A stretch of 64,000 bases of DNA from Petrachloros mirabilis ULC683 (GCF_009939295.1 NZ_WVIC01000002.1:72407-136406), one strand, 5' to 3'. Shown: positions 34,001 to 42,546, counted from the first letter of the stretch. Numbers and translations: made by a program. The notes: generated by a model not told the origin, from the sequence alone.

Positions 34001-37000
34001 ATGACGGCGTGAACAGCGCCGTAGACCGAGTCAAGTCGGTTGACCCGCGATCTGTTGCCCAGGCTGGACGGCAGGCAGGTGCAGCCGTCAACGAGATCGG
34101 TGAGAGCGTCCGCGATATTGGTAATGCCGTTGATCAAACGCGCCGAGGCGTTGCCCGGGAGGTTGCCGATGCAGCCGAGGCGGCGAAACGGATTGCCAAG
34201 GGCGATCTTTCAGCAGCGGCGGATCTCAAAGATTCGCTTGAGGGAGCTGCCAGTCAGGTGCAGCGAGGTTTTTCTGAGGTCTCCAAGGGTGTTGAGCGAG
34301 TCAAGGAGTCTGCAGCTAAGCTGATCACGGTGCGGTTGCCGGAGGGGGTCGAACTAGAGGACTTATCACCTCCCCAATTGCAGGGTGTGCAGCGTCAACT
34401 CTCCGGCAAATTGCAGCGCGCCGAAGCTGCGGAGTCTCGGGGTCAGACCGTCCTCGGCGGGAGTGCTGCAATTCGACGAGACCTGGAGGTGGTGCAGGAG
34501 GCCATCTCGATCAAGGCCACCGAAGTTGTGGAAGGGACAGTCCAGCAGGTAAAGGCCGAAATCGCTGGCACGACAGTTGATCGGGCAGATATTTTTCGCG
34601 CCCAGTCCGAAGCTCTAGACCAGGCGTTTCAATCCGTTGAGGAGCAGCTCAGGGCTAAATACGCAAACCTCAAAAATTCTGTCAAGGCGACTCAAAAAGC
34701 GATCCGCTCAGGTGCGCCAGGAGCAGCGGAGCAAGGCCAAGCTGAGGCCAGCGCACAGGCTGACGCGATCTTTGCTCAGGTTGCGGCGGTGCGAGCCGAA
34801 ATCGACGAAGCCCTAGCTGCAATTGCCGAGGTCGGGGTTGACGTGTTTGGGGGGACTCAGATTCGCAATCGCGTGGCTGCAATCCGAGGCTCGCTGACTA
34901 AGACGGAGCGAGGGGCAGAGCAGGCACTCGCAAGGGTTGGGATCCAGAGAGACCCTGACGCAGAGGACTCTCTGGCCAGCCTGAGGGAAACGATCGACGT
35001 GGGGGCGCAGGGAATCAGTGACGCCTTCAAGTCGTTAATTCAGAGAATTTTTGATGTTGAGGGTGAAACTCTTGGCCAGGTGGCTAAGGCGGCTGTCAAC
35101 TCACCGCTCGCTCGGGATCTGACCGTAAATGCTGCGAGCTTTTTGGCTTCGAGTGCCGTGGCAGATCAAGGGATGGTGGCTCAGTTGGGGGCTGACATTG
35201 TTGCAGCACTTGCTACGCGCAATAGCCTGGCGGTAAGCAGCCCTCAACTACAGGAATCGCTGGGGGACGACCTGTTTGGCGACATCACCGGATTTTTGAC
35301 TGGCAACTTGGTTAACCAGGTTTCTGGAGCTGCTGGGAGTGGGGCGATTGCCGCTGCAGCTCTGGTCCCTCGACTCAAGGGGCTTAGGGATTCGGTTCAG
35401 TCTAGGATGACTCCCCCCGAAGACGAGTTTGGTGAAACCTTGCAGTCTTTGCGCCCCATCAAGACCGATGCCGAGATCCGATACCTGCAGGAGGTAGACA
35501 AATTACTGGAAGAGGCGCAGCTTGTCACTTCAACCTTGGACTCTGACCCGACTAATTTAGATCGGCTCCAGCTTGCCTTGGTCAAGCTGGGACAGATGTT
35601 TGGGACGATTCCCAAGCACAGCCCAGAGATAGACGCTCAACTGGATGAGCTGCAAAAGGATGTGCAGAGGGGCACGCTGCCAGCGGTCGGCGAAACCAAC
35701 GTCGAACTGCAGGAGGCTGTTCTGCTTGCGGAAGAAAAGGTTCAGCGGATTTCAGAGGCGTTAGAGCAAATCGACCAAATTGAGCTGGACGTGACGGAGC
35801 AGTTGACCAAGTCGCAGGCCACCCTCGGCCAATTCGGAATCCCTGAGGGGCCAACGCCAGGGGCGACTCCAGATCTAAGCTCGGTCACGCCTGCGCCAGA
35901 CCCAGCGGAGATGCTGGCAGCTTACGAGGAAGCGTTTGGCCAGATTTCCGGGAGGCTGGCTGAGATTCGCGAACTGCCGACCCCTCTTCTGGTCTCAGAT
36001 CTTCTGCAAGAGGCAGAGGATCTAGAGCAGCAGTTGCTCGAAGTTGTACGAGTGATCAACCAACTGGGGCAGCAGTCGAGCGATCTGGCACAGTTCAGTG
36101 CTCGACAAGGGCCAGTCGAGCAGACCTACCGCCCCCCCGCCACCCCGGATGTGGATATCGAAATCGCTGGGTTGACCGGCACTTTCGAAGCGAATCTAGA
36201 GCAGATCCGCCAGGAAGGCCGCAGGCAAATGCAGTCTGCGAAAATTGATTCCAAAAAAACGGTTGAAGAGGCATACGTCGAAGGCCAGCAGGCGATCGGG
36301 GAAATCGAGCAAAGCTTGGCTAAATTTGGCATGGTGCAGAAGGCCATCAATGATGGCACGGCGGACAGCCTGAATCGTTTTGCGACCAGCGCTAAGACTG
36401 CACTCACCTCCCTGGTGGGAGAAGAGGCCGCTGGTCAATTTGCCAATAAGCTCAACGAGATTTCTGAGGGCGCGAGTAAAGCCACCCAGGCGCTGGGCGG
36501 GCTTAAGAATATTGCCAAGACGGCTCTCGGAGCTTTCCTGGCCTTCGCTGGGATGAACACCTTCAATCAGTTCATGCAGCAGGCGATCGGCAAGGCGTCG
36601 GACCTGGAGCGAGTGATGGCCACCACTGGCCGGTTAATCGAGGCAACCGGACGGGCGGGGAGGCTGAGCGCTAAGGAGATCGACGATTTCGCGATCTCTT
36701 TGGGAGAGGCCACCCTCACCAGCAGAGAGGCGGCAAACCAGGCCGCCAAGGTGATGCTCTCGTTCCCCGCAATTGAAGAGTCCCTGTTTTTTGATGCCCT
36801 GGAGTTGTCCCAGGATATTGCAGAGGTGATGGGCGCAGACATGGTCTCTTCGGCTCGTCAGCTAGCGATGGCATTAGAAGATCCGGTGCAGGGAATTAGT
36901 GCCCTGCGCCGCAGCGGTACCACTTTTACCAAAGAGCAGCGGGAGCAAATACAGAACCTGGTTGACCAGAACCAGCTTTTTGAAGCGCAGGAGCTGATCC

Positions 37001-39987
37001 TAGAGAACATTCGCGGCCAATACGGCGGCGCTGCTGCTGCGGCGGCGCAGGGTTTTGCCGGGTCGCAAGATACCTTGGGAGAGCGGCTCAACCGACTGAA
37101 AGAGGCGATTGGAGCCGCTGTGCTGAGTTCTGCGACGGCGGCTATTAATGCCTTGTCTGGGGGTGTTGAGTTTTTGCTTGACGTCACGGAGGCCGGGATC
37201 GGAATACTGAATGAATTTGGCAGCGCAGTTCAATTCATCAAGGATCGGGGAGTTGATCTACTTGAATTGACGGGGCTACCTCGCCTGATTGATGGCATTG
37301 GGGAAGGGCTTAAAAATTTAATCCCAGAGGCGGCGCGAGCGCGCCTAGTAGCCGTAGCCATTGGCACTGCGCTGGCCATCGTGGTCATTCCTTCAATTAA
37401 GGCGCTGGGGGTGGCACTCACTTTCTTGGCGCTCAAGACCCTGCCTCTAGTCGCCAAGGCAATGACCGCAGTTCTGGCGGTCAACCCTCTTTTGGTTGCT
37501 GGGATCTTGGCGATCGCTGCGGCGGCTGCAATCGCTGCCCCCGCCGCAGAAGAGCTGGCGATCCGGCTTTCTGGCGTGTCGAAGGCCGAAATTCAGGCCG
37601 CAGATGAATTAGTCGAAGCAGGAGCTAAATATAGTGGAGCCCTCTCCAGACTTCTTGATGGACAAAGACTGTCGAGGAAAGAATTTGATGCGGCAAATCA
37701 GTCTCTGAACCGGCAAACAACGGCATTTCAAATGCTACGAGACGAAGGCAAGCTCTCCGAGGAAGGCTTCAGGCGCGTCACAAAGGGCGTCGAGACCAAA
37801 CGGGCGCAGCTCCAGCGTCTATTTGTGGCGACCAACGAAATGGCAAAAGCCCAGGCCGCCCTAACCAAAGAATTGGAAAAAACCGCCACAGCCTACCAAG
37901 AGGCCACAGCGGCAGCCGAGCAAGCGGCTCTAGATCGACAAGCCGAGATCGCTGAGGGCAATGCCTTCTTCTACAAGTCCCAGCAGGAGACTAGGGACGC
38001 CGAACTGGCAGCCGAGAAGCAGCACTCAAATGCAATGCTGAAATTACAGCAAGACCGCCTAAGGCAAGTTGCAGGCGAGCAGCGAAAGGTGAGAGCGATG
38101 CTCTCGGCAGCTAGAGACGAACGAGATATTGAACAACGGCAGAAAGACTTGGAAGCCCTCAACAAAGAGGAGATCGAGCTGAATAAATCCATCGCGGGCT
38201 TGCGCCGTCAGGCGGCCCAGCAAATTGCCCAAGGTCGAGAGCAGGCCGAGGCGAATGCCAACGAAGCGATTGTGCAATCAGCGGAGCGCCAGACTGCTAC
38301 TATCGAACGCCTGGAGCGACAGAGACTCCACGCCACCCAGGATCTACTCAATCAACGGATCATCTCAGATGAGGAAGCGAACCTGAAGCAGATCCAGTCT
38401 AGTCGCCGACGCATTAACGACGAACTTCACCTAGAGCGGGCCAAACTACTACAACTCCAGGCGCTAGAGCCAACCCGCGATCGCGACGTTGCCGAGCAGC
38501 GAGCGAAAGAGATTGAAACTACGGCAGCTCGAATTGAGCAGCTACAGATTGACCAGATTAAGACGATCCGAGAGATTGCTCAGGCCGAAGACCAGATTTT
38601 GGCCTCTTCTTATCGGCGCGTAACAGATGCGGTTGAGGACGCCACAGATCTAATCTCGGCAGCCGAAACAGAGCGCCAAGTCGCGGTTCAGCGCCTGATC
38701 AACATTGGCGTATTGGACGCAGAGCAGGCTAATCTGGCCATTCTGCAGAGCGATCGACGCCGCATTCGAGACCAGATTGACTTGGAGCGCAGGAAAATCC
38801 TGGCGATCGAGAGGTTGCCCAGGCCGGACGATCCGGTTGAGGCTCGCAACCGCGAGAGAGAAATTCGGTCGGCTCGACAGCAAACAGCCAACCTTACCCG
38901 CGAGCTGCTCAAAAACGAGTTCGATCAGCAGGAGCGGATCAAAGAGCTGGCCATCAAGCGCCTCAAAGATGAGGCTGAGCTGGCGAAGCTGGTAAAAGAT
39001 CGGCAGTCCGAAGCCCTGGATCGGCAGATGGAGGGCTATCGCAAGATCAATGCCGCCATTGAGCGCCAGGTTCAGCTCACAGAGGCACAGAATCGACTGG
39101 CCAACTCTCAGACCAACCTAGAGCAGGCGAAACTGCAAATCGAGGTTGATCGAGTCGAGGACGTTTCCCGCCGCAGGCGACTAGAGGAGCGGCTTGCCGC
39201 AATTCAGCGCAGGGCACTTTTGCAGCAGCAAGAACAGGCCCGAATCAGCACGCAAGTCGAACTCGATCGTGCCCGCATTGCCGCAGACCGAGCCGTACTG
39301 GAGCAAAGGATTGCCGTACTCAAGGCAATGCAGGCGAAAATTGACGCCGAGGCTGCGTTGCAAGAAGCCGCGCTCTCGGGTGACCCCGCAGCACTCCAAA
39401 GAGCTGCGCTCGGGCTTGAGATCGCGGATCGACAGTTGCAGGTATCTCAGCAGATTCTGGACGAGTCTCGGGAGGGGGTTGCCATCGAAAGAGAGAGAGC
39501 GTCGCTGATCAAGGACGCACTACTCAACGAGCAGAAGGCGGATCGACTTAAGCTAGCTGGTGATATTGCCAAACGGCTAGAGGATCCCTCAAGGGTGAGC
39601 GACTTTGGCGCAGGCAGATCTCGATTCCCCACGCCCAGACGCACCCCAGGTGCGTCCAGAGAGACTGAAGAGTCTTTGTTCACTGGCAGGGATCTGAGTG
39701 ATCTATTGAGAAGCATCCAGCCCACTAACCTGGGCGCTTCCGCCCCCGGAGGCATGGAGTTCCAACGGTCGGTCATAGATCCAGCCCAACTTGTCGCCTT
39801 GGCCTCTCAGGTTAACGGGATCCATCAGGGCGTTCAGGCGCTGATATCAGAGACTCGTGAGGCTGGTCGCCACGCTGGCAGCTTATCCCTCAAGGCCGGG
39901 GATATCGTTGCCAAGGAGATTCAGCGCAAGCCTGTATATCAAGCGCCAAACTCTGCGGCAAGCGCTAGACGTTCTGCTCGCCTGTAG
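31024..39987 (+). CDS. Tape measure protein, 2987 residues
   Basis: The longest gene here. N-terminal coiled coils (about 200-480); a segment with REELLHAIQ at about 522; Ala/Gly-rich hydrophobic stretches (about 760-960); more coiled coil (to about 1700). It then carries the phage tape-measure core (about 1858-2060: KASDLERVMATTGRLIEATG, DFAISLGEATLTSREAANQA, VMGADMVSSARQLAMALEDP). A membrane-like region (about 2113-2180, VVIPSIKALGVALTFLALK) is followed by a long charged coiled coil. Known: tape length sets tail length at about 0.15 nm per residue, so a tail near 450 nm is inferred. It lies last in the prophage, after the inverted tip cassette, not in the usual place before it. Confidence 0.9.
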   Translation: MMERNLKLSLSVTAQTAAAQRELQSLGRSVRPIAVPVDFTPQEIKGVGKGIGTEIRNALAGLTVGPDLAAFSQVARQFPVQQPSGSIPQMGVAARASGGNSGGLLAGLGGILTAPLRMVKDSARTMGQAYVFGIAQEVSRDFGRGIAKSINAAGAEIFGTTELLGTLAAQGFLGKLRAGLSLLPETVTQEMGNRVRASIGEEDVLIQGRAFRAQESQTRTERQGVAREELAQERTEILRDLQARRESAAQQIATINAQIAELSANTIEEARRLKDLIDRAAATDRSKLSEEDQGSLERVSRAAQIRFDALLSPIVALERQREEIEAELQAIAAENRAAKTRFQKLGSGAQRIQALESEFREIEREVVPIEREIGSLQQEGRRGTAVSGRLLNLLSEETDEQERQRIEALFKENADYLNQVARQIGDLQAQRQRLLGKMAEIDRQAQETPVTPRVVQDILRQELGELPAPERMPQVVRATSAMLRDDSEANYVIAGNFVRVRDDLYKAITEGGQLTTEQMLVLREELLHAIQFDFGSARGQEASSRWQPVVQVASDIDPSEIQELAATLDQYEKLFGSDVRQVELEAKVRARRGTDEYLEQQAKASASQDLFRQTGFAGSQLDAQLRPSIQAAEAEIASLEQEAAETGVNIAGKLEALGNLQSVISERIETTLGGLTKAATGDLSSDEIQDLKAQAQRRLMEIRILFQDIEKVRDVVRAEVAEIDAAPEAKSPSAGALTVGQTAEIATVEPPGGSTVGEVLDAIGGGAIVPAAQAAQAGLTVIGQSAWKLAEVVEGLVLDLIPAGRTIKAGTQFAAKNVAAPAGAFLAAGQVPGIAELEGLVMGAVGNIAERVAGSGAAQVGGVVQHALQAAIPSFIPGSEAIVSTLSAEITNLVGGVLSTTGVASAEALTAVLGGATLLNLLKKALHAGVDQARRALPAAGEALAETQVGQTVQGIGEFRLPFTVPSKERVQEMAFEAGEATAKVANKAMDVYDGVNSAVDRVKSVDPRSVAQAGRQAGAAVNEIGESVRDIGNAVDQTRRGVAREVADAAEAAKRIAKGDLSAAADLKDSLEGAASQVQRGFSEVSKGVERVKESAAKLITVRLPEGVELEDLSPPQLQGVQRQLSGKLQRAEAAESRGQTVLGGSAAIRRDLEVVQEAISIKATEVVEGTVQQVKAEIAGTTVDRADIFRAQSEALDQAFQSVEEQLRAKYANLKNSVKATQKAIRSGAPGAAEQGQAEASAQADAIFAQVAAVRAEIDEALAAIAEVGVDVFGGTQIRNRVAAIRGSLTKTERGAEQALARVGIQRDPDAEDSLASLRETIDVGAQGISDAFKSLIQRIFDVEGETLGQVAKAAVNSPLARDLTVNAASFLASSAVADQGMVAQLGADIVAALATRNSLAVSSPQLQESLGDDLFGDITGFLTGNLVNQVSGAAGSGAIAAAALVPRLKGLRDSVQSRMTPPEDEFGETLQSLRPIKTDAEIRYLQEVDKLLEEAQLVTSTLDSDPTNLDRLQLALVKLGQMFGTIPKHSPEIDAQLDELQKDVQRGTLPAVGETNVELQEAVLLAEEKVQRISEALEQIDQIELDVTEQLTKSQATLGQFGIPEGPTPGATPDLSSVTPAPDPAEMLAAYEEAFGQISGRLAEIRELPTPLLVSDLLQEAEDLEQQLLEVVRVINQLGQQSSDLAQFSARQGPVEQTYRPPATPDVDIEIAGLTGTFEANLEQIRQEGRRQMQSAKIDSKKTVEEAYVEGQQAIGEIEQSLAKFGMVQKAINDGTADSLNRFATSAKTALTSLVGEEAAGQFANKLNEISEGASKATQALGGLKNIAKTALGAFLAFAGMNTFNQFMQQAIGKASDLERVMATTGRLIEATGRAGRLSAKEIDDFAISLGEATLTSREAANQAAKVMLSFPAIEESLFFDALELSQDIAEVMGADMVSSARQLAMALEDPVQGISALRRSGTTFTKEQREQIQNLVDQNQLFEAQELILENIRGQYGGAAAAAAQGFAGSQDTLGERLNRLKEAIGAAVLSSATAAINALSGGVEFLLDVTEAGIGILNEFGSAVQFIKDRGVDLLELTGLPRLIDGIGEGLKNLIPEAARARLVAVAIGTALAIVVIPSIKALGVALTFLALKTLPLVAKAMTAVLAVNPLLVAGILAIAAAAAIAAPAAEELAIRLSGVSKAEIQAADELVEAGAKYSGALSRLLDGQRLSRKEFDAANQSLNRQTTAFQMLRDEGKLSEEGFRRVTKGVETKRAQLQRLFVATNEMAKAQAALTKELEKTATAYQEATAAAEQAALDRQAEIAEGNAFFYKSQQETRDAELAAEKQHSNAMLKLQQDRLRQVAGEQRKVRAMLSAARDERDIEQRQKDLEALNKEEIELNKSIAGLRRQAAQQIAQGREQAEANANEAIVQSAERQTATIERLERQRLHATQDLLNQRIISDEEANLKQIQSSRRRINDELHLERAKLLQLQALEPTRDRDVAEQRAKEIETTAARIEQLQIDQIKTIREIAQAEDQILASSYRRVTDAVEDATDLISAAETERQVAVQRLINIGVLDAEQANLAILQSDRRRIRDQIDLERRKILAIERLPRPDDPVEARNREREIRSARQQTANLTRELLKNEFDQQERIKELAIKRLKDEAELAKLVKDRQSEALDRQMEGYRKINAAIERQVQLTEAQNRLANSQTNLEQAKLQIEVDRVEDVSRRRRLEERLAAIQRRALLQQQEQARISTQVELDRARIAADRAVLEQRIAVLKAMQAKIDAEAALQEAALSGDPAALQRAALGLEIADRQLQVSQQILDESREGVAIERERASLIKDALLNEQKADRLKLAGDIAKRLEDPSRVSDFGAGRSRFPTPRRTPGASRETEESLFTGRDLSDLLRSIQPTNLGASAPGGMEFQRSVIDPAQLVALASQVNGIHQGVQALISETREAGRHAGSLSLKAGDIVAKEIQRKPVYQAPNSAASARRSARL

Positions 39988-39995
39988 CCGTTCGG

Positions 39996-40017
39996 CGACA
40001 CGAAAACTGAGATCCCA
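39996..40017 (+). repeat. Transposase end-site copy R3 (inverted relative to R1/R2)
   Basis: A 22-bp copy beginning CGACACGAAAACTGAGATCC, identical to R2 but on the opposite strand. The identity extends over 28 bp (39996-40023 against 40244-40271), making a perfect inverted repeat 276 bp across. It begins 9 bp after the tape-measure stop. Confidence 0.8.
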
Positions 40018-40049
40018 AATTCGACCAAATCGCTTAAGGTTTCCTTAAT

Positions 40050-40097
40050 AAAGCGAGATCCCAAATTCAGAATTTTACGAATTTGGGATCTCGCTTT
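40050..40097. repeat. Hairpin built from end-site half copies
   Basis: AAAGCGAGATCCCAAATTC (40050-40068) and its exact complement (40079-40097) flank a 10-nt loop. Each arm repeats the GAGATCCCAAATTC part of the end sites. It could be a terminator for the tape-measure transcript, an extra transposase site pair, or both. There is no U-run after it. Confidence 0.7.
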
Positions 40098-40249
40098 CCA
40101 ATTGATTCCGCTTTAGAAAGAAATCCCTATCTATTAAGGATTTCAGAGAATCTTTGATTCTCAATAAGGTGATGGCAAAAATCTTGTAATATTTATCTGT
40201 CAATAGTTTTAAGGGCTTGCCGCACATTTTTATTATTGAGATACGAATT

Positions 40250-40271
40250 TGGGATCTCAGTTTTCGTGTCG
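40250..40271 (-). repeat. Transposase end-site R2
   Basis: A 22-bp site reading, from the right end inward, CGACACGAAAACTGAGATCC plus CA. It abuts R1 with no gap. Two adjacent 22-bp sites are the known layout of R1-R2 in phage Mu. Confidence 0.82.
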
Positions 40272-40300
40272 TGGGATCTCAAATTTCGTGTCGCGTTACA
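40272..40300 (-). repeat. Right terminus with transposase end-site R1
   Basis: From 40300 inward the sequence is TGTAACG followed by a 22-bp site starting CGACACGAAATTTGAGATCC (40293-40272). It differs from R2 at two positions. The TG terminus fits the TG/CA rule for MuA-type elements, and 40301 begins the interrupted integrase gene. Confidence 0.85.
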
Positions 40301-40398
40301 GCGCTATCAGCAACGCCACAGGCTAATGTGTGCCGCTTGCCGTGGTATCTCCATCGCAAGCGTAACCGTCCATCGTGATTTTCAATTGTGACTTTCAT
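40301..40398 (-). pseudogene. N-terminal fragment of a tyrosine integrase, cut by the prophage
   Basis: Reading minus from ATG 40398, the 32 codons encode MKVTIENHDGRLRLRWRYHG and continue KRHTLACGVADS, then the frame enters the prophage terminus and stops after about seven more codons. MKV-x-IEN-x-x-GRLRLRW is the conserved start of a family of cyanobacterial tyrosine recombinases. It lies 142 bp from the 3' end of tRNA-Val, on the same strand, as expected for an integrase next to its att site. The rest of the gene should lie left of the prophage, outside the window. Its GGGGTAAA direct repeats at about 40402-40422 may be excisionase or regulatory sites. Confidence 0.85.
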
Positions 40399-40539
40399 GG
40401 CGGGGTAAATATCGGGGTAAACCTACAGCCCCAAACAACCCTTAAAAGCCTATGATTTTGCGCTTATTGACAGCAAAATAAGCCTTCAAGAATCGTTTAG
40501 GATTCCCAAAAGCCTTACTGTATATGGCTCCCCAGCCAA

Positions 40540-40612
40540 TGGGCGGTGAGGGACTCGAACCCCCGACATCCTCGGTGTAAACGAGGCGCTCTACCAACTG
40601 AGCTAACCGCCC
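40540..40612 (-). tRNA. trnV: tRNA-Val (anticodon UAC)
   Basis: A 73-nt cloverleaf on the minus strand: acceptor GGGCGGT/ACCGCCC, D-arm GCTC-AGTTGGTA-GAGC, anticodon stem CCTCG/CGAGG with loop TTTACAC (anticodon TAC), T-arm GGGGG-TTCGAGT-CCCTC, discriminator A. CCA is not encoded. Its 3' end faces the integrase fragment, so it is the likely attachment site of the older integrated element. Confidence 0.95.
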
Positions 40613-40683
40613 TTGTGTGATTCAGTGGGCGCATGTATTGTAGCAAACAAAGAATCCCCTTTTCAGGACTTTATCTGACTCTG

Positions 40684-41241
40684 ATGCCTGCTGGGCATAT
40701 TCACGACCGCATTACCTTAGGCAGCTTGCCCATTGTGGGTGGGGCTTCTCTGGCTCTTACCCAAAGTGCCAGTCAGACCTTGGGGTTATGCACGGCATTT
40801 TTGTTTAGTGGGCTGATGTTTGGCCCAGATCTTGATATTTACTCCCGGCAATTTTGCCGTTGGGGCCCAGCTCGGGTGATGTGGATTCCCTATCAGCGTC
40901 TTTTGAAGCACCGCTCCTGGTGTTCCCATGGCCCCTTTGTGGGTACGGCCTTGCGATTACTGTATGTCCTGAGTTGGCTTGCACTGGGGGGCGGCCTGGT
41001 TTGGATGGTTCTGGATGCTCTGGGCTCAGCCTGGTCTTGGCAGCAGTTGGGCGCGATCGCACACACCAGTTGGCAGCACTATAGACCCGAATACCTGGCA
41101 GTTCTCATCGGCCTGGAGTTGGGAGCTATGAGTCATTCTGGTAGTGACTGGATTGGATCTACTCTAAAAAGGCGGCGACGGTCTCGATCCAAATTGCACT
41201 CCCTCCGCCATCGTCCCGCCAAGTCACGGCGTAGCCCCTAG
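40684..41241 (+). CDS. Cyanobacterial DUF2227-type metal-binding membrane protein
   Basis: 185 residues from ATG 40684 (MPAGHIHDRITL); an upstream ATG at 40633 adds an unconserved stretch. It has several His/Asp motifs placed as in this family (GHIHDRIT, FGPDLDIYS, KHRSWCSHGPFVGTALR) and hydrophobic segments (ALTQSASQTLGLCTAFLFSG; LLYVLSWLALGGGLVWMVL), so it is predicted to lie in the membrane with a His/Asp metal site. The biochemical role is not known to me. The C-terminus is strongly basic. Confidence 0.75.
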   Translation: MPAGHIHDRITLGSLPIVGGASLALTQSASQTLGLCTAFLFSGLMFGPDLDIYSRQFCRWGPARVMWIPYQRLLKHRSWCSHGPFVGTALRLLYVLSWLALGGGLVWMVLDALGSAWSWQQLGAIAHTSWQHYRPEYLAVLIGLELGAMSHSGSDWIGSTLKRRRRSRSKLHSLRHRPAKSRRSP

Positions 41242-41299
41242 TGCCAAAGTACCCTGAAAGTGCCCTTAAATTAAATTTAAGGATAGCCCCCGCCTCGAA

Positions 41300-42499
41300 A
41301 TGCTGCATCATGAAGGTGACTGCCTCAACATGGAGACCATGGCAAATTCTTCAGTAGATGCAAAATTACAGGTCATGCCGGTATCAGACTTGCTGAGCCA
41401 GCCGCTTTCTGTGCAAGCCCCGGCACTGATTACCCAAATTGGCTCTGAAGCCACCCTACATACCCTCAAGGCAGCCCTCCAGGCTCAGCTATCCCTCCAA
41501 CAATCTGTAACCCTGCTCGATGATCTGAATACACCCTCCCCCCAGGTGTATCACTCAACATTGGAGCAGGTGACTCAACACCAAGGACTAGCCTTCCCGG
41601 TCAGTTTGTATATTTCGGCTCAGGTGTCAGCCAGCGCGATCGCAGTGCAGCAACTCGCCAATGTAGTCTCTCACCTCCGTGAACCCGATGGCGGCTGCCC
41701 TTGGGATTTAGCCCAAACCCCCCAGAGCCTAACCCCCTATATTCTCGAAGAAGCATACGAAACCGTTGATGCCATTGAACAAGGGGACACTGACCATATC
41801 GCCGATGAATTGGGCGACCTGCTTCTACAGATAGTCTTGCAAGCCCAAATTGCCAGCGAACAGCAAAACTTCACCCTGCAAACCATTGCCGAAGCCATCA
41901 CCGCCAAACTGATTCGCCGTCATCCCCACGTGTTTGGCGACCTCAAAGTTGACAGCATCGATCAAGTTCATGCCAACTGGGAGCAAATCAAAGCTGACGA
42001 AGAACAATCCCATCCAGATCAGCCCACCTATCTCAGTCACAAGCTCCAGCGCTATGCCCGCAGCCTTCCCCCGCTCATGGCCGGTCTGAAACTATCTGAA
42101 AAAACAGCCGCCTCAGGATTAGAGTGGGAAACCATTGACGGGGTCTGGGCCAAATTTTATGAAGAGCTAGCAGAATTTCAAGAAGCCCTCTTGCAGGACG
42201 ATATTGCCCACCAACAAGACGAACTCGGCGATCTGATTTTTACCCTAGTTAATATTGCTCGCTGGTGTCAGCTTGATCCTTCTAAAGCCCTGCGCAGCAC
42301 TAACACAAAGCTGATTGAGCGCGTCAGTCATATTGAGGCCAATACCTCCAAGCCCCTTACAGAGCACACGCTGCAAGAACTCGACGCCCTCTGGCAACAA
42401 GCCAAGCGGCAATCTGCCCCAGCCATCACCCCCGCAACCCCGGCAGATCCATCACCTGGGCTTGACGCTAATCACACAAACGACAAAGGCGCACCCTAG
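41300..42499 (+). CDS. mazG: MazG nucleoside triphosphate pyrophosphohydrolase
   Basis: 399 residues as read; ATGs at 41330 and 41339 are alternative starts. Two MazG domains are present: the first with LREPDGGCPWD, ILEEAYETVDAI and ADELGDLLLQIV (EExxE...ExxD catalytic metal motifs); the second with KFYEELAEFQEALLQDD and DELGDLIFTLVNIA. The N-terminal 120 residues are extra, as in cyanobacterial forms fused to a tetrapyrrole-methylase-like or small unknown region. It hydrolyses NTPs and dNTPs to NMPs plus PPi, clearing non-canonical nucleotides and lowering (p)ppGpp signalling in some bacteria. The Pro/Ala-rich tail is likely disordered. Confidence 0.93.
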   Translation: MLHHEGDCLNMETMANSSVDAKLQVMPVSDLLSQPLSVQAPALITQIGSEATLHTLKAALQAQLSLQQSVTLLDDLNTPSPQVYHSTLEQVTQHQGLAFPVSLYISAQVSASAIAVQQLANVVSHLREPDGGCPWDLAQTPQSLTPYILEEAYETVDAIEQGDTDHIADELGDLLLQIVLQAQIASEQQNFTLQTIAEAITAKLIRRHPHVFGDLKVDSIDQVHANWEQIKADEEQSHPDQPTYLSHKLQRYARSLPPLMAGLKLSEKTAASGLEWETIDGVWAKFYEELAEFQEALLQDDIAHQQDELGDLIFTLVNIARWCQLDPSKALRSTNTKLIERVSHIEANTSKPLTEHTLQELDALWQQAKRQSAPAITPATPADPSPGLDANHTNDKGAP

Positions 42500-42511
42500 G
42501 GGCACGCCTTT
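42485..42511. terminator. Terminator hairpin after mazG
   Basis: AAAGGCG (42485-42491) and CGCCTTT (42505-42511) form a 7-bp stem with TTTAATTATTAA after it. The stop codon of mazG lies in the loop. It may serve both convergent genes. Confidence 0.65.
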
Positions 42512-42546
42512 AATTATTAATCTGAGTTAACGCGGTCAGCAGCTAG

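Larger units (their letters stand above)
1..40300 (+). mobile_element. Mu-like transposable siphophage prophage (left end outside window)
   Basis: Seen: leftward repressor, MuA-type transposase, MuB-type ATPase, GemA, a Mor-like activator, Mu-type small terminase, TerL, DUF935 portal, MuF-like protein, Mu G-like protein and Mu I-type protease in Mu order, then siphophage-type tail genes with a giant tape measure. The right boundary is set at 40300 by a TGT...ACA-type terminus, adjacent 22-bp repeats and the start of a disrupted host integrase gene at 40301. Known: Mu-type elements end in TG/CA and duplicate 5 bp of target. The left terminus must lie before position 1, because the repressor stop is at 7-9 and no terminal repeat is visible to its left. 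No frameshift or deletion is seen in the core genes, so the prophage looks intact. Confidence 0.93.

Noticed and set aside
40399-40539. Possible second small gene (excisionase) between integrase fragment and tRNA
   Set aside because: No frame of reasonable length with a start and ribosome site is present; only GGGGTAAA direct repeats are visible.
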